From: Aselliscus stoliczkanus
Lineage: Eukaryota; Chordata; Mammalia; Chiroptera; Hipposideridae
Assembly: GCA_033961575.1 (NCBI GenBank)
Contig: CM066736.1
Location: forward strand, 11,813,501 to 11,877,500
Direction: 5' to 3'
DNA: 64,000 nucleotides
A program made the translations under genes and the position numbers. This document shows, one piece after another, positions 10,321 through 21,206 of this stretch; positions within the stretch are counted from its first letter, which is position 1, and every line of letters starts with the position of its first letter. Below the pieces are notes generated by a model, which saw only the letters and a program-made list of their open reading frames with translations, was not told the origin of the DNA and did not search any database.

Positions 10321-11596
10321 TTCAAAAATCTCAAGAAAACTTGTTCTAAGACACAGAAGAAAGTGCACAAATGGGTAACTGAGAATTGACTGCACTTGTT
10401 CAGGCCAGACCCAGGCTAGATTAAAAAAACACTCTTATTCTCAAGAACACATCTCTCTGGAGGCGGGGGCTGCTCAGAACTCTAGTTCATTTCATTATAT
10501 GATAAAATGTAACTTTAATATCATCATTAGGAATAAATGATTGATCCCGTTGAAAAGGAACCTAACAGAAGATAAAAGGGAAGGCTGTTGACATCTCCAT
10601 GTGGAGAAAGGTCTCTTAATATCTTCCTGTCATACTTTTGTGCGTTCCACTGTGGCAACTTGGGGAGAAGAAAATGAATCAACATTACAGGGCTGACTTT
10701 TAATTTATACCCGTGAAATAATTTTGACAGTCGTTCATAAGTGTTTAATGTTTATTCTGGAAATGTCACCACTGCCTCTGAAATTTACTTTGAGATTCTC
10801 CAAGTGTTAGCTCTCCATTTAATATGAGTGTGGAAGGATTTATTCTGTTTCCTATCCTGACATCTTTTTTGATATTTGAAGACTTGGACTGAATTTGATA
10901 CTAGTCGTAAGTCGTTGCACTTAAGATAAAATTTATTTTTAAAAAAAATCTCTGGTTCTTTTCTCCTCCCACCCCAACATACACACTGGGGATACCCATG
11001 TACCCTTAGCCTCTGGGGTACTCCCCACTCCAGTCTACCTGTAAGGGTAGAATAATCTTGGGGTGACCACCTACTATCTCTTCTCCTGGTGAGATAAATT
11101 CAAAGTGCTGAGAAATATAATATGGTCCTTTACCTCTGGTTACACACATCCATATGGGAATCACATTTCATTTTTGTCTAGACCTTGTTGTGTTTTAAAG
11201 ATATTGGGGCAGCTCAAGCTCAGGGGTTCAATCCTACACAATGACCCAGCACCTTCAGGAAGAGTATATCTGCTAGCCAATGCTAAATGCTTTGCTGTTC
11301 CTTGCTACTCCCTCTCCCTCTCTCCCATTACCTGTTCATCCCCACATCTTCAATCTTCAGTAAAATACCAGCTTATGACTACGTTCGCCTTGGAACAGAG
11401 CAGACTGGAAAGACCAACGCAATGGGAGTAGACAGTGACTAGTTCCTGTGAAACTAAGGGAACCATGTCATGATGACACTTAAACCCTATAGAAAGATTC
11501 ACGTGGGGAGGGATGCAGGCCTCCTGCCAAAAGCCACTGCCAACTTGCCAGCCATGTGAGTGCACCATCTTGGAAGTGGATCCTTCATGAAGCGGA
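10321..11596. other. Repeat-poor intron block
   Basis: Bases 10430-10930 are AT-rich, complex and free of recognisable repeats, and are flagged under findings as a candidate conserved element. 10930-11596 is unclassified. The 108-codon frame at 11105-11431 has no domain I recognise. Confidence 0.5.
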
Positions 11597-12016
11597 TCCT
11601 ATGCTCTGAATGTGTCCCCCCCAAATTCATATGTTGAAATTCTAATCTCCTAAAGGTGATGGCATTAGTAGGTGGGGCCTTTGAGAGGTACTAAGTACTG
11701 GGTTGGCGGAAATGTCATGATGCATTTATGCAACGAAAAACAGAAAAAATACATCATGACTTTTCTGACAACGCAACAGAACTCTCATGAGTAGGATTAG
11801 TGCTTTCTAAAAAGAGACCCAGAGAGATCCGTAGGTCCTTTCACCATTAGAGAACACAGCAAGAAGGCTATGAACCAAGAAGAAGGCCCTTATGTGACCA
11901 TGCTGGCACCATGGCCCAGGACTTCCAGCTTTCAGAGCTGTGAGAAATAAATATCTGTTGTTTATAAACTACCGAGTCTGTGGTATTTTGTTATAGCAGT
12001 CCCAAAGGACTAAGAT
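11597..12016 (+). mobile_element. MLT1-type LTR interrupted by a mariner MITE
   Basis: It begins CTATGCTCTGAATGTGTCCC, passes through GATGGCATTAGTAGGTGGGG and CTTCCAGCTTTCAGAGCTGT, and ends TTATAGCAGTCCCAAAGGAC. A 79-bp palindromic element lies inside it at 11698-11776. Without the insert the LTR is about 340 bases. Confidence 0.82.
11698..11776. mobile_element. Mariner-type MITE (TTGGGTTG family), diverged
   Basis: CTGGGTTGGCGGAAATGTCA at the left is the reverse complement, with mismatches, of TGACTTTTCTGACAACGCAA at the right. TA precedes it and CA (a decayed TA) follows. It is the same family as the better preserved copy at 17296-17377. Confidence 0.75.
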
Positions 12017-12160
12017 TGCCTCAGTCAAGCCATCAGATAAGGCTGCCTACCTACCCCCCGAAAAAAAATCTTGAATACATTCTCAAGAGATACTCTTATG
12101 CAAAACTGCCCAGCTCAGCTACTCCAAAGTTACTTACATAACTGTGAGATAATAAATGTA

Positions 12161-12832
12161 TGAGGTGTGATTGAAAAACATGGTGTTCAAATTTTAAAAA
12201 ATTATTATAGTAAAAAAACACATTGCCATTAATCCCCCTCAAAGTATTCCCCCTCACTTCATACACATTTATCCCATCATTCTTGTCACTTTCTGAAGCA
12301 GTTCTGGAAGTCCTCTGTCGTGAGTGTCTTTACTTCATCCTCCATCATGACAATGCTGTTTCACACATCGCTTCTGCTATATGGCAATTTCTGTCAAATG
12401 AAAACATTATGGTGTGCCCTCATCCACTTTATTCACCGAATCTGGCACTGTGTGACTTCTGGCTCTTCCCCAAAGTGTCGAAATGACCATGAATTGTAAA
12501 CATTTTGTTTTTTGAGGGCAGTGTCACTGGCCCTCATATGTGGGACCCGAACCGGGGCTGCTGGCATCCCAAGCCAGTGCTTAACCACCGCGCCACTTGG
12601 CCGGCCCTGCATTTTGAATTGATTCAGGACATCGAGGCAGCCATGACAGCACAACTAAAGACACTCACAAAAGAGGACTTCCAGAACTGCTTCAGACAGT
12701 GGTAAGAACGATGGGATAAGCATGTTTGAAGCGAGGGGAGTATTCTGAGGGGGATTAATGGCAATGTGTCTTTTACTGTAATAATTTTTTAATTTAAACA
12801 TTCCCATGTTGTTGTTTTTTTATCACATCTTG
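12161..12832 (+). mobile_element. Fold-back mariner relic with about 175-bp inverted repeats
   Basis: Flanked by TA (12159-12160 and 12833-12834). Bases 12161-12335 are the inverted copy, roughly 85 percent by eye, of 12654-12832, so both ends carry the mariner 3' end including the end of the transposase frame (EDFQNCF...). The unique centre retains the catalytic segment HDNAVSHIA followed by LYSPNLALCDFWLFPK, the mariner Asp motif with the usual spacing. Stops and the inserted SINE at 12508-12609 show it is dead. In an intact element the 5' half would encode the DNA-binding domain; here that half is missing. Confidence 0.8.
12508..12609 (-). mobile_element. Short tRNA-head SINE (type A) inside the mariner relic
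   Basis: GAGGGCAGTGTCACTGGCCC to CACTTGGCCGGCCCTG, with a short T tail. Direct repeats CATTTTG flank it (12501-12507 and 12610-12616). It splits the transposase relic, so it is the younger insertion. Confidence 0.95.
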
Positions 12833-12929
12833 TATCTCATATGTCATTTTAGAGCCCTCAATGAACAGAAATTGATGTAGCCCACTGGACTTAGCAGTCC
12901 TACTAAGATGTGCTTAGGTGTAGTTTTCT

Positions 12930-13370
12930 TTGTATTCATTGTTGGGGATTCAAGGCAGTTCTTGTAGCTATAGCTTGATTTTTTTTTATCAGTTTTGGAA
13001 AATTCTCTGTCATTATCTTTTCAAATTTAGTGTTTGTCTCTTTCTTTATTTGCCCCTGCTCTGGAGTCCCAATTACAAATATAGTAGAACACCATGTCAA
13101 CATACTCCATGTGTCTCACACAAATTCTGTTCAGTATTTTCTATCTTTATTTTCCCTTTTTGCCTCAGTCTGGATATTTTCTTCTGACCAATATTCAGTT
13201 CACTAATTCTCTCTTTAAATGTGTCTAGTTTGATGGTAAATTGAATTATTAATGCCAGCTACTATATTTTAAATTCTATAACATCCATTTGATTTTTCTA
13301 TAGTTTCCAGATCTCTGCTGAAGTTATCTATCTTGTTTAATTTCTTATAGACCTTAATCATAGTTATTTA
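12930..13370 (-). repeat. LINE-like AT-rich remnant, probably L1
   Basis: TCTGTCATTATCTTTTCAAA, CCATTTGATTTTTCTATAG and CCAGATCTCTGCTGAAGTTA are reminiscent of antisense L1-type 3' sequence. The assignment is tentative; it may be the same copy as 13890-14520. Confidence 0.45.
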
Positions 13371-13374
13371 CATC

Positions 13375-13738
13375 AGTGACTTACAATAAAATATAAGCAA
13401 AAAACAAACAAATCACTGATAACTGCAACAATACAGATGAATTTCACAAACGTTATGCTGAGTGAAAGAAGCCAAACACAAAAGAGGACATACTGTATGA
13501 ATTCATTTATATGAAATTCTAGACAATGTAAAATAGTCTACAGTGACAAAGGGAAAATAAGTGGTGGATGGGACTGGAAGATAGAGAGACTAACTGCAAA
13601 GGGATAAGAGAGAACTTTTGGGGTGATGAAAATGTTCTGTACCTTCACTGTGGTGGCAGTTACACAGGTATATACACTTGTCAAAATCTATCCAGCAGTG
13701 AATTTAAATAGGTGCAATTATTATACCTCAATAGTATT
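13375..13738 (+). repeat. L1 3'UTR fragment
   Basis: AACAATACAGATGAATTTCA, TGCTGAGTGAAAGAAGCCA, CATACTGTATGAATTCATTT, GGGGTGATGAAAATGTTCTG and GTGCAATTATTATACCTCAA are diagnostic of old L1 3' ends. Confidence 0.85.
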
Positions 13739-13889
13739 GGGGTTTTTTTGTTTTTTGGGTTTTTTTTTTAATCTAAATTAGACCTAGACCAGTTGGGGAG
13801 ACAGCTCCTAATTCTAGCCAATCCCAAAGGCCATGAATTAAGAAATTAAATAATGATACAATAGAAGATGAACTCTATGTCTCATAACT

Positions 13890-14520
13890 CACATATATGG
13901 ATCTCCTCTGGGTCTGTCTTTCCCTTCTGGTTTTAAGTTATATGGTTTTGCTTTCTAAAATGCCTGGTAATTGTTTTATTGAATTCCCAAAATTGTGTAT
14001 GAAAATGGAGATAATTTGAGTTTCTGGCTGATGTTATCTTTCTCCAGAAAGGGCTGAAATTCTGCTTTTGGCAGGCAGTTAACAGAGGGGCAAATCACAT
14101 TAATCCAGTCAGGAGTGGAGCAGATTTGAAGCGAGGCTTCATTTTATAAGCACTGGTCTATTTCTAGTTTATCCTTGCTCTTAGAATGTAGACCCTAGGG
14201 TCCCCATTGGGCACAATGGTATTTACCACAGTCCCCTTGTTTGTCTGGAGCTCCATTTTTTGTTCCTCAGCTCCTCACAGTGCAGTTTCTCAATCTCCCC
14301 ACGGCCGTTTTGGAATTAGACAATCAATACCTTGAGGGAAAAAGCAGCATTGAACTTTGGACAAACTTCTCTGTGTCTCCTTTTTTTTCTGGGATCCTTA
14401 CTATCCAAGTATCTTGCTAATGGCTTTAAACATATTTTCAAAAATATCTTGTGCAGCATTTCTGGTTATTCCTGGCAGAAGGGGTGGTCCACAAAAGAAG
14501 AGCTCAGTATTGCGGGAAGA
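13890..14520 (-). repeat. LINE-like remnant, tentative
   Basis: Text such as TGCCTGGTAATTGTTTTATT followed by GAATTCCCAAAATTGTG resembles an old antisense LINE segment continuing 12930-13370 across the sense L1 at 13375-13738. No frame is intact. Confidence 0.4.
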
Positions 14521-14795
14521 GGGAATTTCTGCTGGACCCTGTAGCAATACAGACCATATGGCCAGCCTCTCCCTTTAAGAAACTTACAAGTTTCATTGAA
14601 TTGCTACAATGATGAGACTGCCAGGCTACCAAGCTAGTGGAACTGCTCTCCCCCAGCAATATTTCCTGTGTGGCGTTGGTCTCAGAGAACAGTCAGCTTC
14701 CAACTTTGAAAAGTCTGATGATAATGCACATGGGTATAGAATGTCCGAATATTCTAAGAGATTCATCACCTCACTTGAGCCTCACCATCAATGCT

Positions 14796-14952
14796 GTTTG
14801 TTTGTTTGTTTGTTTGTTTTAGCTGAGCCGTTCTGCCACCTGTTGGCAGCTCAGCGGCAGCTCAGCTCGGGCTGGGCATCGAACTGCTGTTGCTCAGATC
14901 TCAGCTCACACTCTTGAGCAAGCTCTTAACCAACTGAGCCACTCGGCCGGCC
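14796..14952 (-). mobile_element. tRNA-head SINE, single-head form, antisense
   Basis: A (GTTT)n tail, a short GGCAGCTCAGC body, a B-box-like complement, and the head end CCACTCGGCCGGCC. Direct repeats CTCACCATCAATGCT and CTCACAATCAATGCT (one mismatch) flank it. Confidence 0.92.
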
Positions 14953-14964
14953 CTCACAATCAAT

Positions 14965-15265
14965 GCTTTTTAAAAACAGCGTTACTGAGGTATAACTTAC
15001 ATATTGTAAAATTCACTCATTTTAAGTGTACAGTTCAGTGACTTTTTTAGTAAATGTACAGAGTGGTGATCATCGTCACAATCCAATTTTAGAACATTTC
15101 TGTCACCTCAGAAGATACCTTTGGCCCATTTGTAGTCACTTCCTTTCCCATCCACAGCCCCAGGCCACCACCAATCTACCCCCTGTCTCTACATATTTGC
15201 CTTTCCTGGACATTTCCTACAAATGAAATTGCGTGGTATGTAATCTTTTACATCTGTCTTCTTTT
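14965..15265 (-). repeat. L1 3'-end fragment, antisense
   Basis: ACTGAGGTATAACTTACATA, AGTGTACAGTTCAGTGACTT, CCACAGCCCCAGGCCACCAC and TTTGCCTTTCCTGGACATTT match the antisense 3' end of old mammalian L1. Confidence 0.85.
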
Positions 15266-15289
15266 ATTTGTCACAGTTGATCGTTAATG

Positions 15290-15415
15290 AAGGTATTACT
15301 ATTCTTACTTTACAGATGAGAGAATGGAGGGTCAGAGAGGTTAAGAGACTTGCCCAAAGCTGGTCAGCTGGTTAATGACAAGGGCACAGGAATTTGAACC
15401 CTTGTCGAAAGCTCT
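15290..15415 (-). repeat. MIR fragment, antisense
   Basis: CTTTACAGATGAGAGAATGG, GAGAGGTTAAGAGACTTGCC and ACAGGAATTTGAACCC are the reversed MIR core. Confidence 0.8.
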
Positions 15416-16079
15416 TTCCCTCTATAAAACTGCCACCGTCATATTCAAGGTGCGTGAGTGAGCGCCAGAGCTAGTCTTACTGGTCCCTAGATCCTGAGTC
15501 TCGAGCACAGTGTCTGGCCCACCCATCACGGGTGCACCATAATTATTAGTTGAACTGAAGCCAATTTATCCTATTTAGTCCCTGCACCGACCCTAGGCAC
15601 TATCTCTAGGGACCATTTTGAGTGACCTCATATTGCCTCCCATTAGTTGGTATTTATCTAGGGACCACACATTTTTGTTATGGCTGACCAAGCGAAAACG
15701 AAGAAAAAGGGAAGAAATTGTGGAAGTACACCCAGCATAAATAGTTTGTGGATTAACTACTGTTGAAGCTTATACTCCAGAACTCCTGGTGAGCAGATAT
15801 CTGGGATCTGGCAGAAATAAGTTAGGTCTGCTCCTAGATCCAGAGTGGGCAGCACAAGGTAGTTCTCATGACTTAGACTTATCAGCAAGTCTAGGCAAGT
15901 AGGGAGAGAAAAAGATCCAGTCTAGTCATACTCCATAGTCCCCAAGTATGTATGCAGAACAAAACCTAAATATGTCATGAGCACCTACCATCTGTAAATC
16001 CCTTCAGTTAGAGTAGGAGGGCACACAATCTAAGTCTCTATGTTAAGAAGCATTATTACTAAATTGGAAGGCAGTGTCT
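15416..16079. other. Unclassified intron sequence with an L2-like tail at 15490-15560
   Basis: Only a short GAGCACAGTGTCTGGCCCA segment suggests an L2/MIR end. Nothing else is recognised. Confidence 0.45.
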
Positions 16080-16235
16080 AAAAGAGGTTAAGAGCATAGG
16101 CTCAGGAGTCAAGTTCCAGGTTTGCATCACAACCCAACCACTTACTCGCTTAGGCAGGTCATTTAACCTCTCTGTGCTTCTGTCTCCTCATCTGTAAAAC
16201 GGGAATGAGGATCATCCCCTACCACCATCAGCTAT
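16080..16235 (+). repeat. MIR SINE
   Basis: TTAAGAGCATAGGCTCAGG, TCATTTAACCTCTCTGTGCT and CCTCATCTGTAAAACGGGAA cover most of the MIR core in order. Confidence 0.85.
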
Positions 16236-17293
16236 ACTTCCATGATTTAGCTTCCACAACACAAACCTGCAAAGGGAGAGAGATGGAGGAACCACAGATA
16301 GTCCATGGTCATCTTGAGGATACATCTGCACATCTTTTTTTTTTATCAATTTAGAGAGCTAAGGGATGATCTCATTCAGTTCATGAAAATTACGTAACTG
16401 TTGACCTCATAAGCAAGATGGCGCCAGTTGCAGACTCAAGTCCGTTTTTATGGAAGAATCTGAGACCATTCCAGCAATGACTTCCAATGCCATCTTAGAC
16501 ATGTCAGCATACCTCTCTGCACTTCTGATTTAAAAAACAAAAGTGGCGGGGGAGGGTGAAAAAAGTTTCCAGTCCTTTGGGAATCAGGGGTTTGGAATAT
16601 GATCTGCTCAAGATTAAATCATCATTTCTTGCATCTTATTTCACATGTGTAATTCAAGAGCTCAGAGAGTCAATGCTGTTAAGATGTACAATCAGCCTTC
16701 ACAGACTCTGTGCCCAAAACATCTGCAAAGCAAAAGAAAGATTCTCTCGCAGAGAACCTCTTTGGTTAGACAACAAAAATGACTTTATTCAACTGGCATC
16801 TGTTTCTCAATGAACCTATTTATGCAATTTGAGTGTTGTGCAATTTAGTTATCAAGATTCTTTTTCCCCTGTCCCCAGCAGACGAGGTCAACACATAACA
16901 TCTTCCACTTCCTTAAACAAAGGTAAAACCATGTCTAACTCATACCGGTTGGAAAGTTTCTCTCATATTTACAGAAAACTTCCAGGTCCATTATATAGTA
17001 AAAAGCTTCGATTAAATAGCATTTTAAGAATCTTGCATTGTTTAAAAATGTTCTTTATGTCAATTTTAGGAATAAAAGGAAATTGTTCCCCACACCCAGC
17101 CCAAGCTGATACCAACTCAACAAATATGATTGAACCTCTTCTATACTCCAAACTTGGTGTCAAATGCCCGGGATACAGGAGACAAGCTGAGAGCATCACC
17201 CTCCAAGAATACACAGGTATGGGAGAAAGACAAGTGGCCATATAATTACAATGCATTGAGGTAGGCAAGTGCTCCAGTGGAGGAAGCTTTAAG
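16236..17293. other. Unclassified intron sequence
   Basis: No recognised repeat or exon. Open frames at 16556-16813 and 16829-17245 lack homology, and neither sits between good splice sites on the KSR2 strand. Confidence 0.45.
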
Positions 17294-17295
17294 TA

Positions 17296-17377
17296 TTGGG
17301 TTGTCGGAAAAGTCATGACATATTTTTTTCTGTGTTTTTTGTTGCAAAACTGCGTCATGATTTTTCCAACAACCCAA
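17296..17377. mobile_element. 82-bp mariner MITE (TTGGGTTG family)
   Basis: TA-flanked (17294-17295 and 17378-17379). The ends TTGGGTTGTCGGAAAAGTCA and, reversed, TTGGGTTGTTGGAAAAATCA form terminal inverted repeats of about 25 bp around a T-rich centre. Size and architecture resemble MADE1-type derivatives of mariner, but the terminal sequence is different. Confidence 0.85.
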
Positions 17378-17387
17378 TAGTTCTCCA

Positions 17388-17519
17388 TCAACACTTAGTG
17401 TTTTTGTTTTGTTTTGTTTTGTTTTGAGGTCAGTGTAACTGGTCCTCATATGTGGGATCCGAACCGGGGCCGCCGGCCTCCCAAGCCAGCTCTTAACCAC
17501 CACGCCACTTGGCCGGCCC
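17388..17519 (-). mobile_element. Short tRNA-head SINE (type A) inserted beside the MITE
   Basis: A (GTTTT)n tail, then GAGGTCAGTGTAACTGGTCC and a head end CACTTGGCCGGCCC. Direct repeats CCAATAGTTCTCCA (17374-17387 and 17520-17533) include the last bases of the MITE, so the SINE landed at its border and copied that border. Confidence 0.93.
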
Positions 17520-17559
17520 CCAATAGTTCTCCAAAGCACAAGTTTTACAAAACAGAGCT

Positions 17560-17705
17560 GACATTAAAACTAGAGTCTGACAATTGCTGGTCTCCGATTC
17601 TGGGCAAGCTACCCAACCTCTTTGAACCTCACTTTCTATTTCTTTAAATGTCATAATGCAAAATTTGATAAATTAGCCCAGTGCCTGGCACATGGTAGAT
17701 GTCCC
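17560..17705 (+). repeat. MIR fragment
   Basis: TCTGGGCAAGCTACCCAACC, TTTGAACCTCACTTTC and CAGTGCCTGGCACATGGTAG follow the MIR 3' half. Confidence 0.7.
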
Positions 17706-18639
17706 ATGGACCCTCAGGGGTGAACAATGATTGAATTATATAATGATATCTCACATTTACACATTTATTTATGTATGCCTTCCTTTATTCCACAATGTAT
17801 TTAAAGCTGTTTACATTCATATATTATAGAAGAAAAAATGTTTTTTTGAATGAGCAAGTAAAAAAAGCTGGGCAAGAAGGAATGAGAGTAGGCAATACAT
17901 GTGAAGCCAAGAAGGAGAACAGACATAACACCTATGCCGACAATTGCGAGAAGGTGGCCAAAGATCTGGTTTTGAGCTTCCTGGTAGCCAGAGCAAAAAA
18001 GGAATCACAATTAGTCACCTGACTCAGTCACTGGTTCCATAATATAAAAAACAAGAGTATATAACCATCACAACCCTTCCTGTTCCTGACACCAGAAATA
18101 AATTACCCCAGAGGTCCTAGCAGGATACTGGTTACTATAGCAATCAACGTCCTCAACAAAACCCTCTGGGGACTATCCTGCAATGTCCCTCAATTAATGA
18201 TGAAGAAGTATAAGCACCAAAACGTAGGTCAGTGAAAATAATTCTCCCGGAAGTCCAAATGATGAAGTTGGCATCATCACAGAGATTTACTTGGCATTTC
18301 AAGAAGAACTACATATATCCTCCATAATCCCTACTATCTTTGGTCAAACTTTCTGCAAAATAAGAAACATTAGTGAGTCCCCTATTGAGTGGACTGTCCA
18401 AAGCTTTGCTGAATATGCTACCATCTGCTTTATTTTTCAGCCCACTGAGCCTCCACAGAAGTGGATGATGGGAGTCGCTTGTGGATGGGCCAAGGAGATC
18501 CCTCTCAGTATCTGTGGATTCCTGCCAGCACACAGAGGAAAAAGCAAGGAAGACCCTACAGTTCTAAGGAAGTGGTGCTACACGTGTCTCATGTACTCCC
18601 ATGAGTAATGTCTCTCGGTATCTCCTTATGGGAACTAAT
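17706..18639. other. Unclassified intron sequence
   Basis: Frames at 17771-18022 and 18291-18608 are open but unrecognised and carry no plausible KSR2-strand splicing. Confidence 0.4.
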
Positions 18640-19265
18640 CTACTGCAGACCGTGGGGTGACACATGTTGTGGGTGTTCAATTGCATTCCAGACTGAGAGA
18701 ACAGCATGTGCAAAGATCCTGGGGCAGGAGAGAATATGGTGGTATGAGGGACTGAAAAATCAGTATATAGCTGGAAGAGGGAAAGTGCAGGTGAAAGAGA
18801 GAGAGAGAGGGAGAGGGAAGGAGGGAGGGAAGTAGAGGGGGGTAGGAAGGGGGGGAGGGAGAGAAATAAGGGGAAGGAGTTGGTACCAAATGAAGCTAGG
18901 GAGGTAGGGGCCAGAGCACACAGCCTGGTGGCCACGTTAAGGAGTTTTGTCTTTGACCAAAGAACGATGGGAGTCATGGAAGGGTTATAAGCAGGAAAAG
19001 CGGGACAGATCTGCCTTCTGCACAGATCCTGTCTGTCGGCTGCAGTGTGGGCAATGAACTGGAAGAAGGCAAAAGGAGAGGAGGAGTTAGGAGGCTGTGG
19101 CTGTGGTGCTGGCTTTAACCCAGCAGTGGAAATGTGGATGGAGAGAAGCAATCTGAGAACTAACAAGGGAGTAAAAATTGGCAGGAGCTGGAGACATAAG
19201 GTTTTGTGGGTGTTGTGGTCGTTGCGTGGATGCAGGAGAATGGTGCTGATGGGCACGTGAATGGG
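18640..19265 (+). repeat. Ancient interspersed repeat (unclassified)
   Basis: GCAAAGATCCTGGGGCAGGA, GGCCACGTTAAGGAGTTTTG, AGGGTTATAAGCAGGAAAAG and GCAATGAACTGGAAGAAGGC resemble a widespread ancient mammalian repeat also seen at 33480-34040 and 51195-51800. A purine tract (18795-18870) lies inside. The 230-codon antisense frame here is an artefact of this composition. Confidence 0.5.
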
Positions 19266-20775
19266 TGTGATTGACAGAAAAAGTGCTGGTGGGGATTATG
19301 TCGGGACTATATCTCCTGCAAACAAGCAGTAACCCTGCAGAAAAAGGACGATGGTACTGTTTCCTGTTGCTATTGAGTCACCAAGACCTGGGGATTTGCA
19401 ACCCAGGCAGATGTCATTCATGAGAAGTGAAAATGCTGCCTAAACTAGTGACAGGTGGTAGAATAAGAATCTCAATAAATATTTGTTGAAAGAATGAATT
19501 GAGAGTAGCAACCAGGGAGCTGCCATTTTAAAATGACAAGCCTATATGATGGTCTGACCCCCTATAACTATTTCTGTGTTTGAAAAGATGTTAGACTCTT
19601 ATTTTATGATCAAAAAAACAACTTCATGATTCTTCTTCATGATTTTCATTCATCTAGGTCTTTTTCGTAAGAAAAAAATCTTGACTCTTATCTATATTTT
19701 TCATGCCTAATTATTTTTCTTCATCTATATTCCATTATGCTAAATATTATGATAATAAATCTAGATAATCTTTAGTTGGTTCCTTTTTTATAAGCATACT
19801 AAGTGTTAATTAACACCCGGAACCCAATGAAACCTCAATATTTTTTTATGTCTTCACAAATAAGATGTATCAAGTTACTGGAGAGTAGGGTGGGATAATT
19901 ATCATTATTCATCAAATGAGATAATACACAAAAAGTACTTTTAAGCCAAAAAGCACTGTACAAAATCTGAGCTCTTGTTATCATTTGTTAAACAAAATTC
20001 CAAAGTTAGGGGGGAAAAAAAAAGCCTTCATAAAACATTTATTTTTGAGCAGCAAAATAGCTTCCTGGCACACCCACAAAACATAAGCTAGTTGTAAATA
20101 AATCCCTAGACAGCTGGATGGATTAATATAGTGTAAAAGAATATTAACTGAAATCAGTTCTATAGCAGAGGTGGACTGCCAAAATTAAGACTAAGTTTTT
20201 CATAGCTGTCCAGCAGCCCTGGATGTGGGCTAGACTTAGACAGAGGGGCTAGTTGCCGAGTAAGACCATTCTCAATTTGCAGCATTACAACTGTGTTATT
20301 CAACTATTAATACTTCCTTTAACCAATATTTGAGCCCTGTTATATGCTAGGCACCAGAATGCTTGTTTTGTTCTACTCATATTCTTAGTTGCAAGACAGC
20401 TGTCATCTAACTACTTACTCTAAGAGTGACAAAGTCATCCAGGTACAATTTTTCAAAGGCTGGTGTACACCCTCTTTGGTGGCTCCTGAAAACAGTGATT
20501 GGAATTATCAACAGACCTCTTTTATCAACTCCTGCTTTCATGGTGTTCTTTCAGTTACCTTCGTGCCACCTTCCTCCAGGGACAGGGATTTCCCTTCCTT
20601 CTTTAAACATGCAAAGCTCTTACCTGCCTCAATGCCCCTGAAGTTCCTTATTTCTCTGCGTAAAACATTCCTCACCCAGTTCTTCCCACACGTGGCTCCT
20701 TCTTTGCGTTCTGCAGCAAAGCCCTCGGGACAGTTGTGCAGTGATGCCCCTGCACAACGGCTCCTGGGTGAGGGG
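19266..20775. other. AT-rich intron, mostly unclassified
   Basis: An L2-like tail (AATAAATATTTGTTGAAAGA) lies at 19475-19500 and a weak MIR-like piece at 19885-19985. The remainder, including 19990-20775, shows nothing I can name. Confidence 0.45.
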
Positions 20776-21206
20776 TGCATTTGTGTATCAAGGCTGCTGT
20801 AACAAGTACTACAAGCCAGGTGCCTTAAAACACCAGAAACTTACTCTCTCACAGCTCTGGAGGCTAACCTTCGGAAATCAAAGTGTCAGCAGGATTGGTT
20901 CCTTCTACAGATTCTGAAGAAGGACATGTCCCCTGCCTCTCTCCTAGCTCCTGGGGGTTGCTGGCACTCCTTGGCTTGTGGCAGCATCACTCTAGTCTCT
21001 GTCTCTGTCTTCACACGGTCTCTTCCCTCTGTGTCTCTCCACGTTTTCTTGTAGGGACACCATCAATTGGATTTAGGGCTCATCCGATCCCCTACAACGT
21101 CGTCTTAACTAATTACATCTGCAAAGACTCTATTTCCAAAGAAAGTCACAATCTGAGGTTCTGGGTGGACATGAGTTTTGGGGGATGCTATTCAACCCAG
21201 CACAGG
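20776..21206 (-). mobile_element. MLT1-type LTR, antisense
   Basis: The plus strand reads GGCTGCTGTAACAAGTACTA, TCACAGCTCTGGAGGCTAAC, GTGTCAGCAGGATTGGTTCC, and ends GATGCTATTCAACCCAGCACA, the reverse of the MLT1 layout. Ancient non-coding LTR. Confidence 0.8.

Noticed and set aside
12223..12486. Intact mariner transposase gene
   Set aside because: Only a short catalytic segment survives. The N-terminal half is replaced by an inverted 3' end and a SINE splits the rest.
18564..19256. 230-codon minus-strand frame
   Set aside because: Ser/Leu/Pro-rich translation of a purine tract and an old repeat; no homology.
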